Source: Chitinophagaceae bacterium
GTDB taxonomy: Bacteria; Bacteroidota; Bacteroidia; Chitinophagales; Chitinophagaceae
Length of the DNA stretch: 64,000 nucleotides
Direction: 5' to 3'
NCBI GenBank assembly: GCA_017307755.1
Contig: JAFKGQ010000007.1
Span: forward strand, 62,001 to 126,000
Shown: piece after piece, positions 37,316-45,457 of the stretch
Layout of the letters: each line of letters opens with the position of its first letter
How positions within the stretch are numbered: position 1 is the first letter of the stretch
The notes under the pieces: model-generated
The model's input: only the letters and a program-made list of their open reading frames with translations
The model's database searches: none
What the model was told of the DNA's origin: nothing
Made by a program: the position numbers and the translations under genes

Positions 37316-37354
37316 ACATTGACCCAGAAAGTTTTGCTAAAACATTTGGGGGGA
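37306..37354. promoter_or_regulatory. Inverted repeat TCCCCCCAAA-N29-TTTGGGGGGA between lepB and the MerR gene
   Basis: Perfect 10-base arms (37306-37315 and 37345-37354) 29 bases apart; the left arm covers the lepB -33 box. An AAAACATT direct repeat (37313-37320 and 37339-37346) lies inside. It is a plausible binding region for the divergently encoded MerR/B12-type regulator. Confidence 0.5.
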
Positions 37355-37413
37355 ATGACCTTATGAGTCGCCAAAATCATATAAATATTACACTAATTCC
37401 TTAGTTTCCACCC

Positions 37414-38301
37414 ATGAACGCTTTTACCATACGGGATATCGAAAATCTTTGCGGTATCAAGGCCCATACCCTGCGTATCTGGGAACAACGCTATCAGCTG
37501 CTGTGCCCAAAACGCAAGGCCAGCAACCACCGTATTTATGACAACAACGACCTGAAATGTCTGCTCCGGATCTCTTTCCTTTATCATCACGGCCATAAAA
37601 TATCCACCCTTGCCCGGCTGAACGAAAAAGAGATCTCCCGGCTGATACTCTCTCTGACCCGGGAAGGCGATTCCGCGGAAATATTTGTCAACCAGCTGAC
37701 GGAGGCCGCCATCGATTTTGACCAGGAAATGTTCGACAGGATCCTTCACAATGTCATCCTGCACATGGGTTTTGAAAAGACCATCACCCAGGTAGCCTAT
37801 CCCTTCCTGGAAAAAATCGGCTTGCTTTGGCTCACGGGAAATGTAGTCCCTGCTCAGGAGCATTTTGCAACTGCATTGATAACCAAAAAGATACATGTAG
37901 CCATTAATGGCCTGACCGACCCGCCCCTCTCAAAGGAACAGCCCCAAAAGATCATTTTGCTGTATACTCCCAAAGGGGAATATCATGAGATACCGCTGCT
38001 GTATATGCGCTATTTGATGAAGAAGAACGGGGTATTCACCGTCTATTTCGGGAAAGATACGGGTCTGGGAGAGTTGGAATACTACTGCCGCCAAAAACCG
38101 GTGACCCACCTCTATTTCCACCTTGTAACCCACCTGCTCCGTTGTGAACCGGAGGAGTACATAAAAAAGATCGCCGGGGCCTTTCCTGACAAACACATTG
38201 TCGTATCAGGCTGGTTGGGTGATAACCTGCGCAACGTGCCGCCACAGGTACGGGTGCTAAAAGGCCTGGAGGAAATGCAGTTTTTTGCCATGGGGAAATA
38301 A
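37414..38301 (+). CDS. MerR-family regulator with cobalamin-binding-like C-terminal half (CarH/LitR-like)
   Basis: Residues 1-70 are a MerR-type winged HTH (FTIRDIENLCGIKAHTLRIWEQRY). The central four-helix part keeps the W-x9-EH motif of adenosylcobalamin photoreceptors (WLTGNVVPAQEH). The C-terminal Rossmann part has E-x-H-x2-P (EYHEIP) where CarH-type proteins have E/D-x-H-x2-G. The residue after the Trp is Leu, whereas Thermus CarH has the His that caps cobalt after photolysis. It may therefore bind B12 but with altered photochemistry, or may have lost light sensing; this is inference. It is divergent from lepB, with a long inverted repeat between them, and converges on the NtrC-type gene 13 bases away. 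Confidence 0.88.
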   Translation: MNAFTIRDIENLCGIKAHTLRIWEQRYQLLCPKRKASNHRIYDNNDLKCLLRISFLYHHGHKISTLARLNEKEISRLILSLTREGDSAEIFVNQLTEAAIDFDQEMFDRILHNVILHMGFEKTITQVAYPFLEKIGLLWLTGNVVPAQEHFATALITKKIHVAINGLTDPPLSKEQPQKIILLYTPKGEYHEIPLLYMRYLMKKNGVFTVYFGKDTGLGELEYYCRQKPVTHLYFHLVTHLLRCEPEEYIKKIAGAFPDKHIVVSGWLGDNLRNVPPQVRVLKGLEEMQFFAMGK

Positions 38302-38314
38302 TAGCCAAAAGCTA

Positions 38315-39478
38315 CTATTTCTTGGGAAGGACATAGCTCTCCACATCATCCTTATCGATGGTCTTGCCGGATAGGATGATCAGCCGCTCCACTACATTCC
38401 GCAGCTCCCGGATATTGCCCGTCCAATTATGTTTTTGCAGTGCTTTTATCGCCTCTTCCTCGATAGCCTTTTTGGCGATGCCATAGTCAGCACAGATATC
38501 CGCCAGGAACTTGTCCACCAGCAGAGGAATATCATCCTTCCGCTCGTTGAGGGAAGGTACATGGATGATGATGACGCTCAGGCGGTGATAGAGGTCCAGC
38601 CGGAAGTTCTTCTCGTCCACTTCTTTCAAAAGGTCTTTATTGGTAGCAGCGATCACCCGCACATCCACATTGATATCCTTGTCCCCTCCCACCCGGGTGA
38701 TCTTGCCTTCCTGCAACGCCCTCAAAACCTTTGCCTGAGCGGTAAGACTCATATCCCCTATCTCATCCAGGAAAAGGGTCCCTCCATTGGCCTGCTCGAA
38801 CTTCCCGATCCGCTGCTTGACGGCAGAAGTAAAAGATCCTTTCTCATGCCCGAACAGCTCGCTTTCTATCAGTTCGCTGGGTATGGCGGCGCAATTCACT
38901 TCTATCAGCGGTCCGCCTGCCCGGTTGCTTTTTTCATGGACCCAACGCGCCACCAGTTCCTTACCCACCCCATTCTCCCCAGTCACCAGTATCCTGGCCT
39001 CCGTAGGCGCCACCTTTTCGATGGTTTCCTTGATTTTCTGTATGGGCGTGGATGAGCCTACCATTTCCTGCACCTTGCTCACTTTTCGCTTTAAAACCTT
39101 TGTCTCGGCCACCAATGTGGTCTTGTCCATGGCATTGCGGATGGTGATCAGCAGCCGGTTCAGATCCGGTGGCTTGGAGATATAATCATAAGCGCCCTTT
39201 TTGACGGCTTCAACGGCCGTCTCGATAGTTCCGTGCCCGGATATCATAATAATAGGAATATCCGGGTTTGCCTCCTTGGCCTTCTCCAGGAACTCTATCC
39301 CATCGATCTTGGGCATCTTGATATCACAAAGGACAACATCGTATTCCTTTTCCCGGACTTTTTTTAACCCCTCCTCGCCGTCGCCGGCCTCATCGATCTT
39401 ATAACCTTCATAGGACAGGATCTCGCTGAGTGTCTTACGGATAGCTTTTTCATCGTCAATGATCAGGATGTTCGACAT
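38315..39478 (-). CDS. NtrC-family sigma-54 activator lacking a DNA-binding domain
   Basis: A receiver (Asp in VVLCDIKMP, Lys in YISKPPD) is followed by a sigma-54 AAA+ domain with Walker A GENGVGKE and Walker B GGTLFLDEIGDM. The sigma-54 contact loop GAFTGA reads GSFTSA. The protein stops at VESYVLPKK directly after the AAA+ lid, so the usual Fis-type HTH (about 50-60 residues) is missing. Such proteins can activate sigma-54 polymerase from solution. I chose the ATG at 39478 (MSNILIIDDEK, 387 aa) over a TTG 12 bases upstream. No kinase is adjacent. Confidence 0.93.
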   Translation of the reverse strand: MSNILIIDDEKAIRKTLSEILSYEGYKIDEAGDGEEGLKKVREKEYDVVLCDIKMPKIDGIEFLEKAKEANPDIPIIMISGHGTIETAVEAVKKGAYDYISKPPDLNRLLITIRNAMDKTTLVAETKVLKRKVSKVQEMVGSSTPIQKIKETIEKVAPTEARILVTGENGVGKELVARWVHEKSNRAGGPLIEVNCAAIPSELIESELFGHEKGSFTSAVKQRIGKFEQANGGTLFLDEIGDMSLTAQAKVLRALQEGKITRVGGDKDINVDVRVIAATNKDLLKEVDEKNFRLDLYHRLSVIIIHVPSLNERKDDIPLLVDKFLADICADYGIAKKAIEEEAIKALQKHNWTGNIRELRNVVERLIILSGKTIDKDDVESYVLPKK

Positions 39479-39552
39479 GAGCTTTAACAAATCTTTTTTA
39501 TGGAATAATAAATGGCCAGGCTTCTCCTAGATCCGATATAAATACGCCCCCA

Positions 39553-40209
39553 ATGAACCCGGCAAAATTAATGATAATAATTCTCTTTTGTTGCTGCTCC
39601 TGGAGTGCTGGTGATCCCGGCACCAATCCCTACCCCGTTACGGCAGCCATCCCACCGCCACCCGGCTATCACCGAACAATAGATAACGACCCTTTCTCTA
39701 CCTGGCTTCGTACTATTCCTCTCAAAAAAGACCGTACCGTCCATCTCTTCAACGGCACGCTCAAACGCAATCAGCAAGCCCAGTTTGCCGTGCTTGACAT
39801 ATCTGTGGGACATCAGGACCTTCAGCAATGCGCAGACGCCGTCATGCGTCTGCGGGCAGAATTCCTGTATGCACGCAAGGACTATGCAGCCATCTGCTTT
39901 TACACCCAACAGGATGTTCCGCTCAACTACCAGGAATGGGCCTACGGCCGGCATTTCCGTCTTGCCGGCAATAAGCTGGTGGCTTTCGCTGCCTCTGGCC
40001 CTACACCTTGCGAAGACCGTGCCTGTTTCGACGGCTTTCTCCAAATGGTATTTTCCTACTGCGGGACACTGAGCCTGGAAAAACAGCTAAATCTCGTCCC
40101 CCGCTTTGCAGATATCTCCCCGGGAGACGTCCGGAATGGACATTCTACCCCAACCAACTACGCTGCTGGCCCAACCGCTTCCTCTACCCCTGAAATGGTC
40201 CCAAAATAA
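39553..40209 (+). pseudogene. DUF4846-family exported protein with internal deletion and frameshift
   Basis: A 218-codon frame with an N-terminal hydrophobic segment (about 5-20, signal or lipoprotein-like, Cys13-15). It matches the DUF4846 pattern as I know it: LFNGTLKRNQQAQFAVLDI, then DLQQCADAVMRLRAEFLYAR, then FLQMVFSYCGTLSL. After ISPGDV (near 194) the family should continue with a GGFPGHAV and LLAQSYMPAQ region. Here the frame goes straight into a Thr/Pro-rich tail, while the +1 frame at once reads RPEWTFYPNQL, the normal family C-terminus. About 70 residues appear deleted with a frame change. The product may still be made as a truncated protein. The phosphopantetheinyl transferase follows 14 bases later. 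Confidence 0.65.
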
Positions 40210-40223
40210 ATTAACTTTATAGA

Positions 40224-40910
40224 ATGAGCACCCGGATCTATTCTACAGAATATAAAACTCCCCTTCCCCATAAGATCCTGGACGCGCTGCTGGCAAACCT
40301 TCCTCCTGATGTTGCGGCCAAAGCCCGGCGATACAGGCTTTGGCAGGATACCTACGGGTGCGTCTTTGGCAAGTTGCTCCTGATCCATGCCTTACAGGAA
40401 CAAGGCCACACGACAGACCTGCGTACCATACTATATACAGACTACGGAAGACCTTACCTGCCCGATACACCTGATTTCAACATCTCCCATTCCGCCCATC
40501 GGGTGGTATGCGCCATAACAGATACAGGCCGGATAGGCATCGATCTGGAAGAGATAAGGGGCTTGAACATCGAAGATTTTAAAGACCAGTTCACCCCGGA
40601 AGAATGGCAGACTATCACCCATGCTCCAGCCCCTCTGCACGCTTTTTACCACTTCTGGACGGCCAAGGAGTGTCTCTCAAAAGCCGACGGAAGAGGACTC
40701 AACCTACCCCTCGCCAGCCTGGCGATCACGCCTGACAAGACTATCCGGCTGCATGACCGCCCCTGGCAACTACATACAATCACTAGCTTCTCCGGCTACG
40801 CCTGCCATATTGCTACAGAAAACCCTGCAGATGAACTATTTATAGAAGACATACCCCTTAACGAATTATCAATCAGCGTCTTAGAAAATCATCGTAATTA
40901 TCCTACGTAA
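40224..40910 (+). CDS. Sfp-type 4'-phosphopantetheinyl transferase
   Basis: The 228-residue protein has the family motifs in order: GRPYLPDTPDFNISHS, GIDLEEI (Mg-binding Asp/Glu), and FWTAKECLSKADGRG (Trp, Lys and Glu of the third motif). Its length matches Sfp-type enzymes rather than the 120-residue AcpS type. It moves phosphopantetheine from CoA to the conserved Ser of carrier domains. The nearby operon needs this on its nine visible ACP/T domains, and no other such enzyme is in the window. It lies about 6.3 kb from the operon start on the opposite strand. Confidence 0.93.
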   Translation: MSTRIYSTEYKTPLPHKILDALLANLPPDVAAKARRYRLWQDTYGCVFGKLLLIHALQEQGHTTDLRTILYTDYGRPYLPDTPDFNISHSAHRVVCAITDTGRIGIDLEEIRGLNIEDFKDQFTPEEWQTITHAPAPLHAFYHFWTAKECLSKADGRGLNLPLASLAITPDKTIRLHDRPWQLHTITSFSGYACHIATENPADELFIEDIPLNELSISVLENHRNYPT

Positions 40911-41007
40911 AAGAACCTTGTAACAGGCATGTGCAGTGACTATCTTAGCTATATCCAAAATCTATGAAGAACCAAACCCATTTATAAATCCATAAAAGTA
41001 TTTCCCT

Positions 41008-41145
41008 ATGAAGCATGACCTCGAAATGCAGGCTCTCCCCACAGGCAAAGTCCTTTTTAAACTGACTGTTCTCGGATGTGTATTATTGGGCTGTGTGTAT
41101 GGGTTCCTCGTGCTGTTCAATACAGCGCTCGAAGCAATAAAATAG
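41008..41145 (+). CDS. Small single-pass membrane protein (45 aa)
   Basis: A short frame, MKHDLEMQALPTGKV followed by one hydrophobic helix (about residues 15-38) and a short ALEAIK tail. It has ATG and TAG codons and is followed 22 bases later by a strong hairpin terminator, which supports transcription of the + strand here. No family is recognised. The 97 bases before it show nothing else. Confidence 0.5.
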   Translation: MKHDLEMQALPTGKVLFKLTVLGCVLLGCVYGFLVLFNTALEAIK

Positions 41146-41167
41146 CCTGTGCTACCCCTGGAAAGAT

Positions 41168-41192
41168 AAAGGCCGCTCTAAGAGCGGCCTTT
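41168..41192. terminator. Bidirectional intrinsic terminator
   Basis: AAAGGCCGCT and AGCGGCCTTT form a GC-rich stem around CTAAG, with T-rich sequence after it on the + strand and an A/T flank on the other. It lies between the small + strand gene and the end of pdhB, and so could serve both. Confidence 0.85.
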
Positions 41193-41194
41193 GT

Positions 41195-42181
41195 TTATTT
41201 TTGAAGATACATCACTTCTTTTACCAGTTTTACCGTCCGGGCAACATCCGGCAGCGCCAGGCTGACCAGGTTGGGGGCGTAATGCAGAGGGGCATCAGCC
41301 GCGGTGATCCGGCGGATAGGCGCATCCAGGTAGTCAAAACCCTCTTTCTGGATACGATAGCTGATCTCCGAAGATATGGATGCAAAAGGCCATTGCTCTT
41401 CCACGATCACCAGCCTGTTGGTCTTTTTGACACTTTCCAGGATGGTCATCCAGTCCAGGGGGCGAATGGTCCGCAGGTCGATGACCTCAGCGCTGACCCC
41501 TTCTTTTTCCAGCTCCACAGCAGCGCCCAGAGCCACTTTCATCATTTTATTAAATGATACGATCGTCACATCCTTACCAGCCTTCTTTATATCGGCCTTG
41601 CCAAGAGGAATGTAATATTCCTCATCCGGGACTTCGGACTTGTCCCCATAGGATACTTCACTTTCCATAAAAATGACGGGATCTTCTTCATAACGTATGG
41701 CTTGTTTTAGCAAACCCTTGGCGTCATACCCATTACTTGGAGATACCACCTTGATACCGGGTATATTGGCGTAATAGCTTTCAAAAGCCGTGGAGTGCTG
41801 TGCCCCCAGCTGACCGGCAGACCCGTTGGGGCCCCGGAATACGATAGGACAGCTAACTTGTCCGCCGCTCATCGCCAGCATTTTGGAGGCCGTATTTAGT
41901 ATTTGGTCCAGGGCCAGGACAGCAAAGTTCCAGGTCATGAACTCAACGATGGGACGAAGACCATTCTGAGCGGCGCCTACACCTACCGCGGCAAAACCAA
42001 GTTCAGAAATAGGCGTATCGATCACTCGTTTGGGTCCGAACTCATCCAGCATACCCTGGCTGACTTTATAGGCGCCATTATACTCGGCGACTTCCTCACC
42101 CATTAAAAAAACACGGTCATCGCGACGCATTTCCTCGCTCATGGCTTCACGTAGTGCCTCCCGAAAAGCAATTTGTCTCAT
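41195..42181 (-). CDS. pdhB: Pyruvate dehydrogenase E1 component, beta subunit
   Basis: The 328-residue protein has the transketolase-like pyrimidine-binding domain (MGEEVAEYNGAYKVSQGM, TPISELGFAAVGVGAA, EFMTWNF) and the C-terminal domain (VIDLRTIRPLDW, VIVEEQWPFASISSEI), as expected for E1-beta. With E1-alpha it decarboxylates pyruvate for acetyl-CoA formation. The start is set at the ATG at 42181 (MRQIAFREAL); an in-frame codon 30 bases upstream lies within the promoter spacing and is unlikely. E1-alpha is not adjacent. Confidence 0.95.
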   Translation of the reverse strand: MRQIAFREALREAMSEEMRRDDRVFLMGEEVAEYNGAYKVSQGMLDEFGPKRVIDTPISELGFAAVGVGAAQNGLRPIVEFMTWNFAVLALDQILNTASKMLAMSGGQVSCPIVFRGPNGSAGQLGAQHSTAFESYYANIPGIKVVSPSNGYDAKGLLKQAIRYEEDPVIFMESEVSYGDKSEVPDEEYYIPLGKADIKKAGKDVTIVSFNKMMKVALGAAVELEKEGVSAEVIDLRTIRPLDWMTILESVKKTNRLVIVEEQWPFASISSEISYRIQKEGFDYLDAPIRRITAADAPLHYAPNLVSLALPDVARTVKLVKEVMYLQK

Positions 42182-42208
42182 TCCTGATAAATATTTAAGT
42201 TCGAGCCG

Positions 42209-42240
42209 CAAAATTATTGGTTGCCAGGGATATTATCAAA
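42209..42240 (-). promoter_or_regulatory. Bacteroidota-type promoter for pdhB
   Basis: On the minus strand TTTG (42237-42240), 20 bases, then TAATTTTG (42209-42216), matching TTTG and TAnnTTTG. The chosen pdhB ATG is 28 bases downstream. Confidence 0.7.
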
Positions 42241-42250
42241 TCAATTAACT

Positions 42251-42709
42251 ATGCGAGCTACCATTGAACACCTGGAAAAGATCGTCAGCAACTATACCCG
42301 GCGTCTGGAAGCCATACCAGAAGAAGAATATATAAAAAAGCCCCGCCCCGAAAAATGGAGTAAGAAGGAGATCCTCGGACACCTGATCGATTCGGCGCAG
42401 AACAACATCCGCCGCTTTGTCGTAGCCCAATACGAGGATATCCCCCGGATCGGGTACGACCAGGACAAATGGGTGGCCCTCGCTGACTATCAACACTATC
42501 CCACCGACGACCTTATAAAATTATGGAAACTGCTCAACCTGCATATCTGCCGGGTGCTGACGGGCATCAGCCCTGAAATGGCACTCAGGAAATGTGCGAT
42601 GGGAAATATGCAGCAATACACCATCGAATGGCTGGCCGCAGATTATTGCAACCACCTGCTGCACCATTTGCACCAGATACTGGAATTAGAGCCGATCGCC
42701 TACCCCTGA
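42251..42709 (+). CDS. DinB-family protein
   Basis: The 152-residue protein has the four-helix DinB layout. Metal-ligand-type His occur at KKEILGHLIDSAQNNIRRF and near the end in CNHLLHHLHQIL. The pattern KPRPEKWSKKEILGHL is typical of DinB_2 proteins of Bacteroidota. Substrate is unknown; related proteins include bacillithiol or mycothiol transferases. I chose the ATG at 42251, not the TTG 30 bases upstream. It is divergent from pdhB and converges on the kinase gene 2 bases away. Confidence 0.85.
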   Translation: MRATIEHLEKIVSNYTRRLEAIPEEEYIKKPRPEKWSKKEILGHLIDSAQNNIRRFVVAQYEDIPRIGYDQDKWVALADYQHYPTDDLIKLWKLLNLHICRVLTGISPEMALRKCAMGNMQQYTIEWLAADYCNHLLHHLHQILELEPIAYP

Positions 42710-42711
42710 CG

Positions 42712-44184
42712 TTAATTCGCCTGCTCAAAGACCAGGATAAAGCTCGTTCCTTCTCCCCATTGACTGTTCACGTCAATGGTAGCCCGGTGGGATTGCAATA
42801 TATTCCAGGTAGCCGCCAGCCCCAACCCGAACCCGTTGGTCTTGGATGTAAAATACGGCTCGAAGATCCGGGAGATATTTTCCTCCGGGATCCCGCTGCC
42901 ATTATCGTTTATAAATACTTTATAATACGTTCCCTCCTCCCGGATAGTGACAATGATCTTACCTGCTTCCTTTGGAACAGCCTCCACGGCATTGATCACA
43001 ATGTTCAGGAAGGCGATCTTCAATTTCTCGATATCGGCCATGATATAGGCAGGCTGCTCCGGATAGCTCAGCTCCAGTCCAATACCCTTCAGGGATATCC
43101 TGTCGCTGGCAGCCGCCAGCGTAGTGTCGATGATCGTCTGGAGTGGCGCCTTTTGCAGCGAGATCTCCGCCGGACGGGACAAGTCCAGCAGCTCGGAAAT
43201 AAGCCCATCGATCCGGCCGCAGTTCCTGGCAATGATATCAAGATAGATATTGGCGTCCTCGCTGTTCAGTTCCGGCTTTAGCTGTTCCACCGACAGATTG
43301 ATATTAGTCAGGGGATTCCGTACCTCATGAGCCAGGGTACGCAGCAGGGTCGCCGTCCCCCGCAGCTTCTCTATCTGGAAAGTGGCCCGTTCGATCCTTT
43401 TTAAATTGGTGATGTCATGTATGATACCCTGCATGTAGGTCCCGCCGCCAATATCCATCTGCCTGGAAATGGAAAGGATACAGTTCCTCTTTTCCTTTGT
43501 ACGGGTCATCAGTTCCACCTCCTCGTCCTCTACCTCCCCCGTCTGTTGCAATTTGGCCTTTAGCAGGGCTGCGGCATCCCTTCTTGCAAAAAGGTAATAA
43601 AGACTCAGCTGCAACAGATCCTCTTTATTATATTTGAACAGATCGCCGGTGGCGCTGTTGACATCCCTAAAAACAAGGTTTCCGTCGGCCAGGAATACGG
43701 CATCCTTTGACCGCTCGAAAATATTCCGGAACTTGCGCTCATTGGCCTTCAAAGCCTTTATATGGGCGCTCCTCTCCAGCGCATACCGGATGCTCCTCTC
43801 AAGCTTCTCCGTATTGATCTCCGACTTTACCAGGAAGTCCGCTGCTCCGGTGGTCATGGCCTGTACATCCACATCCCTGTTGTCGATGCCCGTCAGCAAT
43901 ACCAGCGGCTCCTCACACCCCAGGGCAACAGCCTCCCGTAACAGCTCCAACCCCGTCCTTGCCCCCAACAAATAATCGATGAAATAAATGTCATAGCATC
44001 CCTCCTTTATCCGCCGCAACGCCTCATCATATTCATAACACCAGTCGATGACAAACTTTTTTTCCGGGATGTCCCTGATGCAGGCTTCTATGATAAGATA
44101 GTCGTCCTCGTCGTCTTCCATGATCAGGACACGCGTCGACCGACCGGGCTGCGTCCGGCTGTTTGCGGATGGCATCATACTCAT
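42712..44184 (-). CDS. REC-PAS-HisKA-HATPase histidine kinase (490 aa)
   Basis: The N-terminal receiver (about 18-140) keeps its Asp in IYFIDYLLG. A PAS domain (about 150-260, NIFERSKDAVFLADGN) is followed by HisKA with the phospho-acceptor His in LAHEVRNPLTN, and an HATPase with NVINAVEAV, DNGSGIP and GFGLGLAA motifs. There are no membrane segments, so it is cytosolic. Its ATG overlaps the TGA of the preceding kinase by 4 bases. Being third in a kinase-kinase-kinase operon, it probably takes part in a phosphorelay with its neighbours. Confidence 0.93.
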   Translation of the reverse strand: MSMMPSANSRTQPGRSTRVLIMEDDEDDYLIIEACIRDIPEKKFVIDWCYEYDEALRRIKEGCYDIYFIDYLLGARTGLELLREAVALGCEEPLVLLTGIDNRDVDVQAMTTGAADFLVKSEINTEKLERSIRYALERSAHIKALKANERKFRNIFERSKDAVFLADGNLVFRDVNSATGDLFKYNKEDLLQLSLYYLFARRDAAALLKAKLQQTGEVEDEEVELMTRTKEKRNCILSISRQMDIGGGTYMQGIIHDITNLKRIERATFQIEKLRGTATLLRTLAHEVRNPLTNINLSVEQLKPELNSEDANIYLDIIARNCGRIDGLISELLDLSRPAEISLQKAPLQTIIDTTLAAASDRISLKGIGLELSYPEQPAYIMADIEKLKIAFLNIVINAVEAVPKEAGKIIVTIREEGTYYKVFINDNGSGIPEENISRIFEPYFTSKTNGFGLGLAATWNILQSHRATIDVNSQWGEGTSFILVFEQAN

Positions 44185-45440
44185 ACCAATACCTCCTTTT
44201 TCACAAAACTCAAAGGTAAAGACACGATAAATACCGCCCCTTCTCCAGGCTTGCTCCTGGCGGAAATAAATCCCTTATGTTTTTCCACGATCTTTTTGCA
44301 AAGGGCCAGCCCGATGCCCGTACCCTCATATTCGGCGCTTGGATGGAGACGACGGAACATGTCGAATATCTGCTCGGCATATTTTTGATCAAACCCAATG
44401 CCATTGTCCTCGATGATGATCCTGCAATACTTCGTATCCATCTCCTTTCCTCCATTGGCAGCCCCGGACGGGAGCAGTTCATGCCGTATATGTATCCGGG
44501 GGGGCACCTGCTTTTTACTGTACTTAAGGGAATTGCCGATCAGGTTGGAGAACAGCGGTCCCATGAGCACGGCATTCACAGGCAGCACGGGTAAGGGGTC
44601 CAACGTGATCTCTGCCTTTTTCTCCCGGATAGGACCTTCCATTTCCGAGATCACCTCCTTCAAAACCCCGTTCAGATCTACCTCCTCGAAGGCTTCTTTT
44701 TCCCCCGATATCTTGGAAAACCGCAGGATATCGTTGATGAGGTCCTGCATCCGTCTGGACACTTCCTGTATCCGTGAAAGGTACATCTGCCCGTCCTTGT
44801 TCATGTTCTGCCTGTGGTCGCTCAACAGACGGTCGCAGAACATACGGATTTTTCTCAGGGGAGCCTGAAGGTCATGCGAAGCCATAAAGGCAAAAAGGTC
44901 CAGGTCCTTGTTGGCCGTCTCCAGACGGGCGATATTCTCTAGCAACTGCCGGTTAAGCTCGATGACCTTCTCTTCCGAGGCCTTTCGTTCATTGATCTCC
45001 AGCTCCAGGTTCTTGTTGATGGCGACAAGTTTCTGCTCCTGGGCCAGCAGCCGGTGGTTCTTCCTGTAAAGATCCACAAAAACGCTTACTTTGGCCCTCA
45101 GCAACTCGGGGTTCACCGGTTTATAAATATAATCCACGGCGCCGGCCCTGTAACCTTTAAATATGTTCTCCTCTCCATAATTATTGGCAGTTATAAAAAT
45201 AATAGGGATATGACGAAGCCTTTCCCGCTCATAGATCAGCGAAGCTGTCTCAAAGCCATTCAGGTTGGGCATCTGTACGTCCATGAGAATAAGGGCGAAA
45301 TCAAAGTCGGAAAGCAGTATCTTCAACACCTGCCTCCCCGAAGTCGCCTTGACAAGACGATAGCCATCGGGCTCCAGCACCGTCTCCATGGACAGCAGAT
45401 TGTCTTCCCTGTCGTCAACTAATAAGATCTTAGGCTGCAT
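44181..45440 (-). CDS. REC-coiled-coil-HisKA-HATPase histidine kinase (419 aa)
   Basis: A receiver (Asp in LILMDVQMP, Lys in YIYKPVNPE) is joined by a coiled coil (about 125-185) to HisKA (His in FMASHDLQAPLRK) and an HATPase (NLIGNSLKYS, EDNGIGFDQ, GTGIGLALCK). It is soluble. It begins 17 bases after the giant kinase stop and overlaps the next kinase gene by 4 bases, forming one operon. Receiver-first kinases of this type often receive phosphate or signals from an upstream sensor, here presumably the HAMP-repeat kinase. Confidence 0.93.
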   Translation of the reverse strand: MQPKILLVDDREDNLLSMETVLEPDGYRLVKATSGRQVLKILLSDFDFALILMDVQMPNLNGFETASLIYERERLRHIPIIFITANNYGEENIFKGYRAGAVDYIYKPVNPELLRAKVSVFVDLYRKNHRLLAQEQKLVAINKNLELEINERKASEEKVIELNRQLLENIARLETANKDLDLFAFMASHDLQAPLRKIRMFCDRLLSDHRQNMNKDGQMYLSRIQEVSRRMQDLINDILRFSKISGEKEAFEEVDLNGVLKEVISEMEGPIREKKAEITLDPLPVLPVNAVLMGPLFSNLIGNSLKYSKKQVPPRIHIRHELLPSGAANGGKEMDTKYCRIIIEDNGIGFDQKYAEQIFDMFRRLHPSAEYEGTGIGLALCKKIVEKHKGFISARSKPGEGAVFIVSLPLSFVKKEVLV

Positions 45441-45457
45441 TCATTGGTTTTTTGGAT

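Noticed and set aside
42221..42250. TTG-initiated N-terminal extension of the DinB-family gene
   Set aside because: The extension lies inside the pdhB promoter spacing and adds no conserved residues; the ATG at 42251 fits the family start.
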